From the NCBI GenBank assembly GCA_049322795.1, contig JBMOQH010000008.1, positions 62,001 to 126,000 on the forward strand: 64,000 nucleotides of DNA, given 5' to 3'. The notes below the pieces were generated by a model. The model saw only the letters and a list, made by a program, of their open reading frames with translations. It had not been told where the DNA came from and made no database searches. Made by a program: the position numbers and the translations under genes. This document shows, in pieces, positions 1 through 9,650 of the stretch; position 1 is the stretch's first letter, and the number at the start of each line of letters is the position of its first letter. This stretch comes from Immundisolibacter sp049322795 (GTDB lineage Bacteria; Pseudomonadota; Gammaproteobacteria; Immundisolibacterales; Immundisolibacteraceae).

Positions 1-1
1 G

Positions 2-910
2 GATCAGCGCCTGAAACGCGCCGAGGCGTTCTACTGCGGCCAGTTCGGCCTGCTCGAATCGCGACGCGGACCGGGGCGGCTGTATCTGCGCTGCTGGCAT
101 GAGCCGTTCGCCTACTCCCTGGTGCTGGAGGAAGCCGCCGACAATCGGCTGGTCGAGATGGGCTTTCAGGTGCGGGACGAGGTGGATCTCGCACGCCTGG
201 CCGAGGCCGTCGAACGCGCCGGCATCGCCGTGCAGCGCAGTCCGGCGGGTGCCGAGTTGGAGGGCCTGGGCGCCAGCATTGCGTTTGGCGTGCCCGGCGG
301 TCCGCGCCTTCGGCTGTATGCCGACCAGGCGCAGCCCGGCTACGTGACCGGCTACGACTCGCCCGACTGGGTCACGCCGCGCGCGCTGCGCGGCACGCCG
401 GCGCCGTTTTTCCTGAACCACGCCGGGGTCACCGTGGCCGATCCCGCGGCCGCGGTGGATTTCCTGACCGGTGTGCTCGGCTTCGTGGTGTCGGAGTGCA
501 TCGAGGCCGCCGACGGGCGCCTGCTGTCGGCGCTGCTGTTTCGCATGTCCAAGGAAGTCGGCGGCCAGGAGCTGGCACTGTTTCCCGGCCCGGCCGGGGC
601 TCTGCACCACGTCGCCTTCACCAAGGAAGACCCGAACGACATCCTGGTGACCGGCATGTACCTGCGCGAGGCCGGGGTGGACATCGACCGCTACGGCCCG
701 ACGCGGCAGTCCTACGGCAAGACCTTCTCGCTGCACTGCCGCGATCCGTTCGGCGTGCGCCTGGAGCTGTGCGCCGGCGGCCGCGTCACCGAGGTCCACA
801 GCGAGTTCCAGCCGGTGGTGTGGGACGAGGCCGAACTCGGCAAGGCCTTGTCCTGGTACGACCGGGACCTGCAGGCCGCGTTTCTGGAGCCGTCGCTCGT
901 CGCCGATTGA
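2..910 (+). CDS. Extradiol ring-cleavage dioxygenase (VOC superfamily), 5'-truncated
   Basis: The last 302 residues of a type I extradiol dioxygenase; the start lies before the window. These non-haem Fe(II) enzymes cleave catechol-type rings next to the hydroxyls. Two VOC half-domains are visible. The catalytic half has the expected ligand spacing: His in FFLNHAGVTV (visible residue 140), His in LHHVAF (202/203), and Glu in GVRLELCAGG (255), with the conserved segment SLHCRDPFG just before the Glu. The N-terminal half retains the fold but no obvious metal site, as is usual. The next gene, ccoN, starts 129 bp later and is unrelated, so this is the 3' end of an upstream catabolic unit. The substrate cannot be read from sequence. 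Confidence 0.88.
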   Translation, partial: DQRLKRAEAFYCGQFGLLESRRGPGRLYLRCWHEPFAYSLVLEEAADNRLVEMGFQVRDEVDLARLAEAVERAGIAVQRSPAGAELEGLGASIAFGVPGGPRLRLYADQAQPGYVTGYDSPDWVTPRALRGTPAPFFLNHAGVTVADPAAAVDFLTGVLGFVVSECIEAADGRLLSALLFRMSKEVGGQELALFPGPAGALHHVAFTKEDPNDILVTGMYLREAGVDIDRYGPTRQSYGKTFSLHCRDPFGVRLELCAGGRVTEVHSEFQPVVWDEAELGKALSWYDRDLQAAFLEPSLVAD

Positions 911-961
911 CGCGGCGGCGGAGGCGCTTGTGCGCCTACCGAACGACCAGCCGAGAGCGGC

Positions 962-975
962 CTGACCGCAATCAA
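962..975 (+). promoter_or_regulatory. Candidate FNR/ANR box upstream of ccoN
   Basis: CTGAC-CGCA-ATCAA fits the FNR/ANR consensus TTGAT-N4-ATCAA, with a perfect right half-site, a 3/5 left half-site and the correct 4-nt spacer. It ends 64 nt before the ccoN start. Oxygen control of ccoNOQP by FNR-family regulators is well known, so the position makes sense. The left half is weak, so this is a candidate only. Confidence 0.4.
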
Positions 976-1039
976 CGCGCCCGCGCGGCCCAGCCGCGAT
1001 GATTCCGCCTGTCGATCCAGCAATACAGGTGGACTCCCA

Positions 1040-2458
1040 ATGCAGGCAGGCGCAGCCGAGTACAACGACAGGGTCGTGCGGCAGTTCGCCGTCATGACCG
1101 TGGTGTGGGGCATCGTCGGCATGCTGGTGGGGGTGATCATCGCCGCCGAGCTGATCTGGCCCGACCTCAACATGGGCATTCCGTACCTGAGCTACGGCCG
1201 CCTGCGCCCGCTGCACACCAACGCGGTGATCTTCGCCTTCGGCGGCTGCGCGCTGTTCGCCACCAGTTACTACGTGGTGCAGCGGACCAGCGGCGTGCGC
1301 CTGGCCTTCGACCGCCTGGCCGCGTTCACCTTTTGGGGCTGGCAGGCGGTGATCGTGGCCGCCGCCGTCACGCTGCCGCTCGGCCTCACCACCAGCAAGG
1401 AATACGCCGAGCTGGAATGGCCGATCGACATCCTGATCGCGCTGGTGTGGCTCAGCTACGCGGCGGTGTTCTTCGGCACCCTGGCGCGCCGGCGCATCCG
1501 CCACATCTACGTCGCCAACTGGTTCTACGGCGCCTTCATCCTGACCGTGACCGTGCTGCACGTGGTCAACAGCCTGTCCATCCCGGCCGGCTGGTTCAAG
1601 TCCTACCCGGTGTACAGCGGCGCCGTCGACGCCATGGTGCAGTGGTGGTACGGCCACAACGCGGTGGGCTTTTTCCTCACCGCGGGCTTCCTCGGGATGA
1701 TGTATTACTTCGTGCCCAAGCAGGCGCAGCGTCCGGTGTACTCGTATCGCCTGTCGGTGGTGCACTTCTGGGCGCTGATCTCCACCTACATGTGGGCCGG
1801 TCCGCACCACCTGCACTACTCGGCGCTGCCGGAGTGGGCGCAGTCGCTCGGCATGGCGTTCTCACTGATCCTGCTGGCGCCGTCCTGGGGCGGCATGATC
1901 AACGGCGTGATGACCCTGTCCGGCGCCTGGGACAAGCTGCGCACCGACCCCATCCTGCGCTTCATGATCGTGGCCATCTCGTTCTACGGCATGTCCACGT
2001 TCGAGGGGCCGATGATGTCGATCAAGACCGTCAATGCGCTCTCCCACAACACCGACTGGACCATCGGCCACGTGCACTCGGGCGGTCTCGGCTGGGTGGC
2101 GTTCATCTCGCTGGGCGCCATGTATGCGCTCATTCCCAAGCTGTTCGGCAAGGAGCGCGTGTACAGCACGCGCCTGATCGAGTGGCACTTCTGGGTGGCC
2201 ACCATCGGCGTGGTGCTGTACGTGGCCTCGATGTGGATCGCCGGCGTCATGCAGGGCCTGATGTGGCGCGCCGTGAACGCCGACGGCACGCTCACCTACA
2301 GCTTCGTCGAGGCGCTGGCCGCCACCAGGCCGTACTACCTGGTGCGCTTCCTGGGCGGCGCGATGGTGCTGTCGGGCATGTTCATCATGGCCTACAACCT
2401 GTGGCGCACGGTGCGTCCGCCGGCACTGGCCGGCCAGCCCGCCACCGCCGCCGCCTGA
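1040..2458 (+). CDS. ccoN: cbb3-type cytochrome c oxidase subunit I
   Basis: The 472-residue catalytic subunit of the high-affinity cbb3 haem-copper oxidase in the inner membrane. It reduces O2 at a haem b3-CuB centre and pumps protons. About twelve hydrophobic segments are visible. Conserved His-bearing motifs are present: RPLHTNAVIFAFGG near the N terminus, WWYGHNAVGF and AGPHHLHYSALPEW for CuB, and IGHVHSGGLGW for the two haems. Length matches the family. An upstream GGTGGA serves as ribosome site. It is first of a tightly packed ccoNOQP set, with ccoO starting 10 nt after the stop. The preceding intergenic gap carries a candidate FNR/ANR site. Confidence 0.98.
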   Translation: MQAGAAEYNDRVVRQFAVMTVVWGIVGMLVGVIIAAELIWPDLNMGIPYLSYGRLRPLHTNAVIFAFGGCALFATSYYVVQRTSGVRLAFDRLAAFTFWGWQAVIVAAAVTLPLGLTTSKEYAELEWPIDILIALVWLSYAAVFFGTLARRRIRHIYVANWFYGAFILTVTVLHVVNSLSIPAGWFKSYPVYSGAVDAMVQWWYGHNAVGFFLTAGFLGMMYYFVPKQAQRPVYSYRLSVVHFWALISTYMWAGPHHLHYSALPEWAQSLGMAFSLILLAPSWGGMINGVMTLSGAWDKLRTDPILRFMIVAISFYGMSTFEGPMMSIKTVNALSHNTDWTIGHVHSGGLGWVAFISLGAMYALIPKLFGKERVYSTRLIEWHFWVATIGVVLYVASMWIAGVMQGLMWRAVNADGTLTYSFVEALAATRPYYLVRFLGGAMVLSGMFIMAYNLWRTVRPPALAGQPATAAA

Positions 2459-2468
2459 GGAGCCATCG

Positions 2469-3083
2469 ATGAACCACGAAGTCGTCGAAAAGAATCTCGG
2501 CCTGCTTGCCGTGCTGGTGGCCATCGTCATCAGCATCGGCGGCCTGGTGCAGATCGTGCCGCTGATGTTCACGGCCAAGGTCACGCAACCCATCGAGGGC
2601 GTGAAGCCTTACCCGGCGCTGGCCCTGGCCGGGCGCGACGTGTACGTGCGCGAGGGCTGCTACACCTGCCACACGCAGATGATTCGCCCGTTCCGCGCCG
2701 AGACCGAGCGCTACGGCCACTACTCGGTGGCCGGCGAGTCCGTCTACGACCGGCCGTTCCAGTGGGGCAGCAAGCGCACCGGGCCGGACCTGGCTCGCGT
2801 CGGCGGTCGCTACAGCGACGACTGGCACCGCACGCACCTGCTGAACCCGCGCGACGTGGTGCCCGAATCGAACATGCCGGCCTTCGCCTGGCTGGAGAAG
2901 GCAGCCGTCGACGGCGCCGCCGTGCAGCGGCACATGCGGGCGCTCAAACGCGTGGGCGATCCCTACGCCGACGCGGACATCGAGGGCGCCCCGGCCGCCG
3001 TGGCCGGCAAGACCGAGCTCGACGCGCTGGTGTTTTACCTGCAGGGTCTCGGCAAGGCGCTGCCGGCGGGAGGTGCGCGATGA
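2469..3083 (+). CDS. ccoO: cbb3-type cytochrome c oxidase subunit II (monohaem cytochrome c)
   Basis: 204 residues, the usual CcoO length. An N-terminal membrane anchor (about residues 11-34) is followed by a periplasmic c-type cytochrome domain with haem motif C64-Y-T-C67-H68 and a likely axial Met in NMPAFAW. It passes electrons from CcoP to the CcoN active site. The preceding ATCG plus GAGGAGCC (stop of ccoN into the gap) gives a good Shine-Dalgarno. Its TGA stop overlaps the ATG of ccoQ (ATGA), which points to translational coupling. Confidence 0.97.
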   Translation: MNHEVVEKNLGLLAVLVAIVISIGGLVQIVPLMFTAKVTQPIEGVKPYPALALAGRDVYVREGCYTCHTQMIRPFRAETERYGHYSVAGESVYDRPFQWGSKRTGPDLARVGGRYSDDWHRTHLLNPRDVVPESNMPAFAWLEKAAVDGAAVQRHMRALKRVGDPYADADIEGAPAAVAGKTELDALVFYLQGLGKALPAGGAR

Positions 3084-3244
3084 GCGTCGGGATGCTGTGG
3101 GGGCTGTTCACGGCTCTCGTGCTGGTGCTCTTCGTGGCCGGCGCGGCGTGGCTTTATACCCGCCCGCGCGACGCCTTCGACGCCGCCGCGCGGCTGCCGC
3201 TGCGCGACGACCGCTCACCGTTTGCCAAGGAGGACCGCCCGTGA
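3080..3244 (+). CDS. ccoQ: cbb3-type oxidase small subunit CcoQ/FixQ
   Basis: A 54-residue protein with one transmembrane helix (about residues 5-26), then a short charged tail beginning YTRPRDAF. CcoQ stabilises the cbb3 complex and the CcoP interaction. Size, single helix, aromatic-Arg-Pro boundary and position between ccoO and ccoP all fit. It overlaps ccoO by 4 nt (ATGA) and the GTG start of ccoP by 4 nt (GTGA), so all four structural genes are coupled. Confidence 0.93.
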   Translation: MSVGMLWGLFTALVLVLFVAGAAWLYTRPRDAFDAAARLPLRDDRSPFAKEDRP

Positions 3245-4134
3245 GCGCCGCCTGGAGCTGGTACGTCACCCTCCTGTCGCTGGCCAACATCCTGGCCTGC
3301 GTGTGGCTGATCCGCTGGACCGCCAGAAAGCGCCCCTGCGAGGGCGCGGCAAGCGACACCACCGGCCACGAGTGGGACGGCCTGCGCGAGTACAACAACC
3401 CCATGCCGCGCTGGTGGCTGGGGCTGTTCTATCTCAGCATCGTGGCCGCGCTGGTGTACCTGCTGCTGTACCCGGGTCTGGGCAACTTCAAGGGCCTGCT
3501 CGGCTGGACGCAGACCGGCGCCTACGAGGCCGAGGTGGCGGCGGTCGAGGCGGACGTGGCGCCCCTGTTCGCCAAGTATGCCGCCACGCCGATCCCCGAA
3601 CTGGCCAAGGATCCGGCCGCCATGGCCACCGGCCGGCGCCTGTTCGTGACCAACTGCGCCGTCTGCCACGGCGCCGACGGCCACGGCAGCCGCGGCTTCC
3701 CGAACCTGGCCGACGACAACTGGCAGTGGGGCGGCAGCCCGGAGCAGATCGAGCAGACCATCACCCTGGGCCGCCAGGCGGCCATGATCCCGTGGGGCGC
3801 GGCGCTGGGCGAGGACGGCGTCAAGGCCGTCGCCACCTACGTGCGCAGCCTCGGCGGGCGCGAGGCCGACCCCTCGCTGGCGGCCGCCGGCAAGGAGAAG
3901 TTCCAGACCCTGTGCGTGGCCTGTCACGGGCCGGAGGGCAAGGGCAACCCCATGCTTGGCGCGCCGGACCTGACCGACGATTACTGGCTGTACGGCGGCA
4001 GCCAGGAAACGGTCGAGGCCAGCATCCGCAACGGCCGCATGGGCGTGATGCCGGCGCACAAGGACCTGCTCAGCCCCGAGCGCATCCACGTGCTCTCGGC
4101 CTACGTGTACGGCCTGTCCCATGAGCAGCCCTGA
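3241..4134 (+). CDS. ccoP: cbb3-type cytochrome c oxidase subunit III (dihaem cytochrome c)
   Basis: 297 residues from a GTG start that overlaps the ccoQ stop; AAGGAGG lies upstream. The N-terminal CcoP domain has two membrane helices (about 8-25 and 58-78) and the family motif EYNNPMPRWW between them. Two periplasmic cytochrome c domains follow, with haem sites C139-AVC-H143 (CAVCH) and C225-VAC-H229 (CVACH). It is the electron entry subunit, receiving electrons from soluble or membrane cytochromes c. An ATG farther upstream in frame would run through ccoQ and is not credible. Confidence 0.97.
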   Translation: MSAAWSWYVTLLSLANILACVWLIRWTARKRPCEGAASDTTGHEWDGLREYNNPMPRWWLGLFYLSIVAALVYLLLYPGLGNFKGLLGWTQTGAYEAEVAAVEADVAPLFAKYAATPIPELAKDPAAMATGRRLFVTNCAVCHGADGHGSRGFPNLADDNWQWGGSPEQIEQTITLGRQAAMIPWGAALGEDGVKAVATYVRSLGGREADPSLAAAGKEKFQTLCVACHGPEGKGNPMLGAPDLTDDYWLYGGSQETVEASIRNGRMGVMPAHKDLLSPERIHVLSAYVYGLSHEQP

Positions 4135-4418
4135 TCCCGACTTCGTCGTCGACGCCGAGCACGCCCGCCCGCACGGCTGGCTGCACCGGCTGGGGTCGGT
4201 GCTGTGGCCGTCGTTCCTGACCGCCGGCGTGGCCACGGTGGCGTTCTTCGCCAACGTCGACCCGGAGGGCCTGCGCCTGGCCAGTTTTCCCGATTGGGAA
4301 ATCAGCCGCGAGGTCGGCTACACGGTCGGCTTCTTCATGTTCTGGGCGGTCACCGCCGCGTCGAGCTTCATCACCCTGGTGCTGACCGAGCCGCCACGGC
4401 AAAAGATTCATTCGCCCC

Positions 4419-4426
<8 letters not shown>
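4121..4426 (+). CDS. Small two-helix membrane protein of the cbb3 locus, function unknown
   Basis: 101 residues with two hydrophobic segments (about 27-45 and 69-87) joined by an acidic loop. It begins inside the end of ccoP (14-nt overlap) and overlaps ccoG by 8 nt, so it is translationally coupled within the operon. I recognise no named family. The usual order runs ccoP directly to ccoG, so this is an added small subunit or assembly factor, by position only. Codon use looks like that of its neighbours, which argues for a real gene and not a chance frame. Confidence 0.75.
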
Positions 4427-5793
<1,367 letters not shown>

Positions 5794-5801
<8 letters not shown>

Positions 5802-6285
5802 GCCACTCGCCGCCACGCCCTGGTACCGCAACCGCTGGTTCTGGCTGGTGGCCGCGCCGCCCATCGCCGCCGTGATCGGCGGCCTGCTGACGGTATGGAT
5901 CGCCGTGCGCCATGCCGACTCGCTGGTGGTGGACGACTATGCCCGCATCGGCCGTGCCTTCGAGCTCGACCAGTCGCGTGACCAGCGCGCGCGGGCGCTC
6001 GGCGTATCCGGCGAGCTGCGCCTCGACCGCGCCAGCGGCGCCTTCGAGCTGACGGTGCACGGCGTGCCGGCCGCCGCGCTCGACCTGAAACTGCTGCACC
6101 CGACCGACGCCGGCGCCGATCAGCGCCTGACCGTCAGCGCCGATGCCGATGACCGCTACATCGGCCGCTTCGGCCCGCTCGATGCCGCGCGCCGCGAGCT
6201 CGAAATCGCCTCGCCCGGGCAGGGCTGGCGCCTGCGCGGCGTGTTGCCGGCTGGCGCCGACGCGCTGCGCCTTGGTCCGCCGTGA
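5794..6285 (+). CDS. ccoH: FixH/CcoH family protein
   Basis: 163 residues with one N-terminal transmembrane helix (about 14-36, following WYRNRWFW) and a periplasmic domain of beta-rich character. The boundary after the helix, RHADSLVVDDYARIGRA, is the typical FixH segment. CcoH/FixH is needed for stable assembly of cbb3 oxidase. The start ATG lies within the end of ccoG and the stop precedes ccoI by 10 nt, so it belongs to the assembly half of the operon. Confidence 0.9.
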
Positions 6286-6295
6286 TGGGCCCGCC

Positions 6296-8713
6296 ATGAG
6301 CGGGCAATGCTTTCATTGCCACGAGCCGCTGCCGGCCGGCATTGACCTCCGCGTGGCGGTCGATGGCCAGCCGCAGCCGGTGTGCTGCCGCGGCTGTCAG
6401 GCGGTGGCGGCGCTGATCCTCGCCGGCCATGGCGACTACTACCGCTTTCGCACCGCTCCCGCGGCGCGGCCGGACACGCCGCCCGCCGCCGAGGCATGGA
6501 CCGCCTTCGACCGCCCGCAGGCGCAGGCCGCCTTCGTGCAGGCCCTGTCGGATGGCCGGGCGCGCGCGGGCTTCGTGGTCGAGGGCCTGCGCTGCGCCGC
6601 CTGCGCCTGGTTGATCGAGCACCACCTGGCGCCCCTCGCCGGGGTGGACGAGGTGCGCGTGAGTCCGGCCACCGGCCGCGTGCAGCTCACCTGGCAGCCG
6701 CAGCAGGTGCCGCTGTCGGCGCTGCTGGCGGCGCTCGCCGCGCTGGGTTACCGGCCGCATCCGCTGCCCACTTCGGCCCGCGACGCCGCCACCCGCGAGC
6801 GCCAGCGTGCGGTCAAGCAACTGCTGGTCGCCGGGCTCGGCATGATGCAGGTGTCGAGCTTCGCCTTCGCGTTCTACGTGGCCGGCGACAGTCTCGAGCC
6901 GGCCGTGCGGGATTTTCTGCGCCTGGTCAGCATGCTGGTGGCGCTGCCGGTGCTGCTGTATTCCGGTGCGCCGTTTTTCGCCGGCGCCTTGCGCGGCCTG
7001 CGCCACGGCCGGCCGGGCATGGACCTGCCGGTGGCACTCGCGCTGGCGCTGGCCGGCGGCGCCAGCGTGTGGATCAGCCTGTTCGGCGGGCGCGAGGTCT
7101 ACTTCGATTCGGTGGTGATGTTCGTGTTCTTCCTGTCGGTGAGCCGCTGGTTCGAGGCCGACGCCCGCGCCCGCGTGCGCAGCGTGGGCGAGGCGCTGGC
7201 CGCCGCGCTGCCGGCGAGCGTGCTGCGCCTCGGCGACGATGGCCCGCAGCCGGTGGCCGTGAGCGAACTGGTCGCCGGCGACCGCGTGCTGGTCGGCAGT
7301 GGCGACGTGATCCCCGCCGACGGCGTGCTCGTCGAAGGCCGCACCGAGGTCGACGAGGCCCTGCTCACCGGCGAGGCCGAACCGCGTCCGCGCGTGACGG
7401 GTGACGCGCTGATCGCCGGCACCGTCAATCTGGGCCCACCGGTCACGCTCGACGTGCAGCGCACCGGCGCCGCCACGCAGTTGTCGCAGATCGCGCACCT
7501 GCTGGATCGCGCGCAGGCGGAACGCCCGCCGCTGGCGCTGGCCGCCGACCGCGTGGCGCAGGGCTTCATCACGGTGGTGCTGCTGGCGGCGGCCGCCACC
7601 GGCGTGTACTGGTGGTTCACCGCGCCGCAGCACTGGCTCGCCAACACGCTCGCCGTGCTGGTGGTGTCCTGCCCCTGCGCCTTGGCGCTCGCCACGCCCA
7701 CCGCGTTTGCCGCGGCCGCGGCCGAGCTTGCCCGACGCGGCCTGCTGGTAACGCGCGGCGCGGCGCTGCAGGGCCTGGCGCGCGCCGACACGGCGCTGTT
7801 CGACAAGACCGGCACGCTCACCGCCGCGCGGGCGCAGATTGCCGCCACGCGCAGCCTGGACGGCCAGCCCGTCGGGCGGCATCTCGCCACCGCCGCCGCG
7901 CTGGAGCTTGGCGTGAGCCATCCGTATGCCCAGGCCTTCGCGCCGCATGCGGCCGGGTGCCTCGCGGAGCAGCGCGAGACGGTGCCGGGCGCGGGCGTGC
8001 GCGGCGTGGTGGCGGGCGCAGCGTGGCGGCTCGGCAGGCCGGATTTCGCCGGTCCGGACACCGCCCTGCCGGCCGATCTCGAACCCGGCAGCTGGATTGG
8101 TCTTGGCGATGGTGAGCGGCTGGTGGCGCTGTTTCGGCTGGTCGACCCGCTGCGCGCCGATGCCGCCGCGACCCTTGCCGGGCTGCGCCAGCGCGGCATC
8201 CACGGCGCCATCCTGAGCGGCGATGCGGCGCCGGCGGTGGCGGACGTGGCGACGCGCCTGCACGTGGCCGACTGGCAGGCCGGCCACACACCACAGCGCA
8301 AATTGGCCGTCATCCGCGCGCGCCAGAAGCGCGGCGAGCGCGTACTGATGGTCGGCGATGGCATCAACGACGCGCCGGTGCTGGCCGGTGCCGACGTGTC
8401 GGTGGCCATGGGCGGCGGCGCCGCGCTGGCCAGGACGCAAGCCGATTGCCTGCTGCTCGGCGGGCGCCTGGCGCCGGTGCTGGACGGCATCGACACCGCC
8501 CGGCGCACGCTCGTCGTGGTGCGCCAGAACCTCGCCTGGGCGGCGCTGTACAACCTGCTCGCCATGCCGGCCGCGGCCGCTGGGCTGGTCGCGCCCTGGC
8601 AGGCGGCGCTCGGCATGTCCCTGAGCTCGGCGCTGGTCATCGGCAACAGCCTGCGCCTGCTGCGCGCGCCCGGCCGGGCCGCCGCGCCGCAGGCCACCCC
8701 GCAACTGGCCTGA
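6296..8713 (+). CDS. ccoI: Copper-translocating P1B-type ATPase for cbb3 assembly
   Basis: 805 residues from ATG 6296, 10 nt after ccoH; in-frame sequence farther upstream lies inside ccoH. The N terminus has the CcoI-specific cysteines (C5-x-x-C8; C30, C31, C34), then an HMA domain with C100-A-A-C103. Core P-type ATPase motifs are all present: actuator TGEAE (T358), membrane copper site C459-P-C461, phosphorylation motif DKTGT (D503) and hinge GDGIND (687-692). Eight membrane segments are expected. It exports Cu to the periplasm for CuB insertion, unlike the detoxifying CopA1. Confidence 0.96.
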   Translation: MSGQCFHCHEPLPAGIDLRVAVDGQPQPVCCRGCQAVAALILAGHGDYYRFRTAPAARPDTPPAAEAWTAFDRPQAQAAFVQALSDGRARAGFVVEGLRCAACAWLIEHHLAPLAGVDEVRVSPATGRVQLTWQPQQVPLSALLAALAALGYRPHPLPTSARDAATRERQRAVKQLLVAGLGMMQVSSFAFAFYVAGDSLEPAVRDFLRLVSMLVALPVLLYSGAPFFAGALRGLRHGRPGMDLPVALALALAGGASVWISLFGGREVYFDSVVMFVFFLSVSRWFEADARARVRSVGEALAAALPASVLRLGDDGPQPVAVSELVAGDRVLVGSGDVIPADGVLVEGRTEVDEALLTGEAEPRPRVTGDALIAGTVNLGPPVTLDVQRTGAATQLSQIAHLLDRAQAERPPLALAADRVAQGFITVVLLAAAATGVYWWFTAPQHWLANTLAVLVVSCPCALALATPTAFAAAAAELARRGLLVTRGAALQGLARADTALFDKTGTLTAARAQIAATRSLDGQPVGRHLATAAALELGVSHPYAQAFAPHAAGCLAEQRETVPGAGVRGVVAGAAWRLGRPDFAGPDTALPADLEPGSWIGLGDGERLVALFRLVDPLRADAAATLAGLRQRGIHGAILSGDAAPAVADVATRLHVADWQAGHTPQRKLAVIRARQKRGERVLMVGDGINDAPVLAGADVSVAMGGGAALARTQADCLLLGGRLAPVLDGIDTARRTLVVVRQNLAWAALYNLLAMPAAAAGLVAPWQAALGMSLSSALVIGNSLRLLRAPGRAAAPQATPQLA

Positions 8714-8719
8714 AGCGCC

Positions 8720-8875
8720 GTGGAGAGCCTGTTCATCCTCATCCCGATCACGCTGCTGCTGGTGGGCGTGGCGATCGCGCTGTTCTTCTGGGCCATGCGC
8801 AGCGGCCAGTTCGACGACCTCGACAGCCCGGCCTGGCGCATCCTCGGCGACGACGATGACCGCCCCCGGCGCTGA
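8720..8875 (+). CDS. ccoS: cbb3-type oxidase assembly protein CcoS
   Basis: 51 residues from GTG 8720, six nt after ccoI. It starts MESLFILIPITLLLVG, one membrane helix, followed by the CcoS hallmark FWAMRSGQFDDLDSPAWRIL and a short acidic tail. CcoS is required to insert cofactors into CcoN. The 3' end overlaps the next gene by 20 nt. The gene is short but the motif is unmistakable. Confidence 0.95.
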   Translation: MESLFILIPITLLLVGVAIALFFWAMRSGQFDDLDSPAWRILGDDDDRPRR

Positions 8876-9593
8876 ACTCGGCTTTGTCGCCGCGCTGCTG
8901 GCGGGCCTGGCCGGCAGCGGCCATTGCCTTGGCATGTGCGGCGGTATCAGCGCCGCGCTGGCCGGCGGCGGCCGTGGCCCGGCGTGGCTGGCCGCGCTGC
9001 TGCTCAGCACCGGGCGCATCGCCAGTTACGCCGTGGCCGGCGCCGTGGCGGGCACGGGCGGGGCGCTGCTCGGCCACGGGCTCGATCTGCTGCAACTCGG
9101 CCAAACGCTGCGGCTCGCCTTTGGCCTGCTGCTGATGGCGGTCGGCCTCACCCTGGCGCTGCGCTGGCGGGGGCTGCTGCGCATCGAGGCGCTCGGCGGG
9201 CGCCTGTGGGCGCGGCTCAGCCCGGCGCTGCGCGGACTTCTGCCGCCGCGCGGCCCGGCGCAGGCCCTGCTGGCGGGGGCGCTCTGGGGCTGGCTGCCGT
9301 GCGGCCTCGTCTACAGCATGCTCACGCTGGCACTGGCGAGCGGCGATGCCGGCAGCGGCGCCTTGGTGATGATGGGCTTCGGTCTTGGCACCCTGCCGGC
9401 GGTGGTCGGCGCCGGCAGCGCCGCGTCGGCGGCGCTGGGCCCGCTACGACTGATGCGTGGCGGCACGGGGCGGCGCGCGGCCGGCCTGCTGCTGGCCGTG
9501 TTCGGGGCGTGGACCGTGTTGGGTGCCCTGCCGCAGGGCGATCATGCCGCCCACCATCACGCAGCGCCTGCGGTCGAGCATCGCCACCACTAG
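8856..9593 (+). CDS. TauE/SafE-like membrane protein (DsbD_2/UreH-like fold) of the cbb3 locus
   Basis: 245 residues with about six transmembrane helices. The first helix carries G-H23-C24-LGM-C28-GG, the signature of the CcoS-linked SafE-like family that is widespread after ccoS in gammaproteobacteria and probably handles copper or thiol redox for cbb3 maturation. A second cysteine motif, GWLPCGLVYSML, occurs at about 147. The C terminus ends in a His-rich tail (DHAAHHHAAP then EHRHH) that could bind metal. It overlaps ccoS. Annotation as a sulfite exporter is inherited from the fold and is probably misleading. Confidence 0.85.
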   Translation: MTAPGAELGFVAALLAGLAGSGHCLGMCGGISAALAGGGRGPAWLAALLLSTGRIASYAVAGAVAGTGGALLGHGLDLLQLGQTLRLAFGLLLMAVGLTLALRWRGLLRIEALGGRLWARLSPALRGLLPPRGPAQALLAGALWGWLPCGLVYSMLTLALASGDAGSGALVMMGFGLGTLPAVVGAGSAASAALGPLRLMRGGTGRRAAGLLLAVFGAWTVLGALPQGDHAAHHHAAPAVEHRHH

Positions 9594-9650
9594 AATCAAT
9601 CCCGCCACCGGAGGAGGCCACACTGCCAGCCCGCCTGGCCGGAGGCCCAC

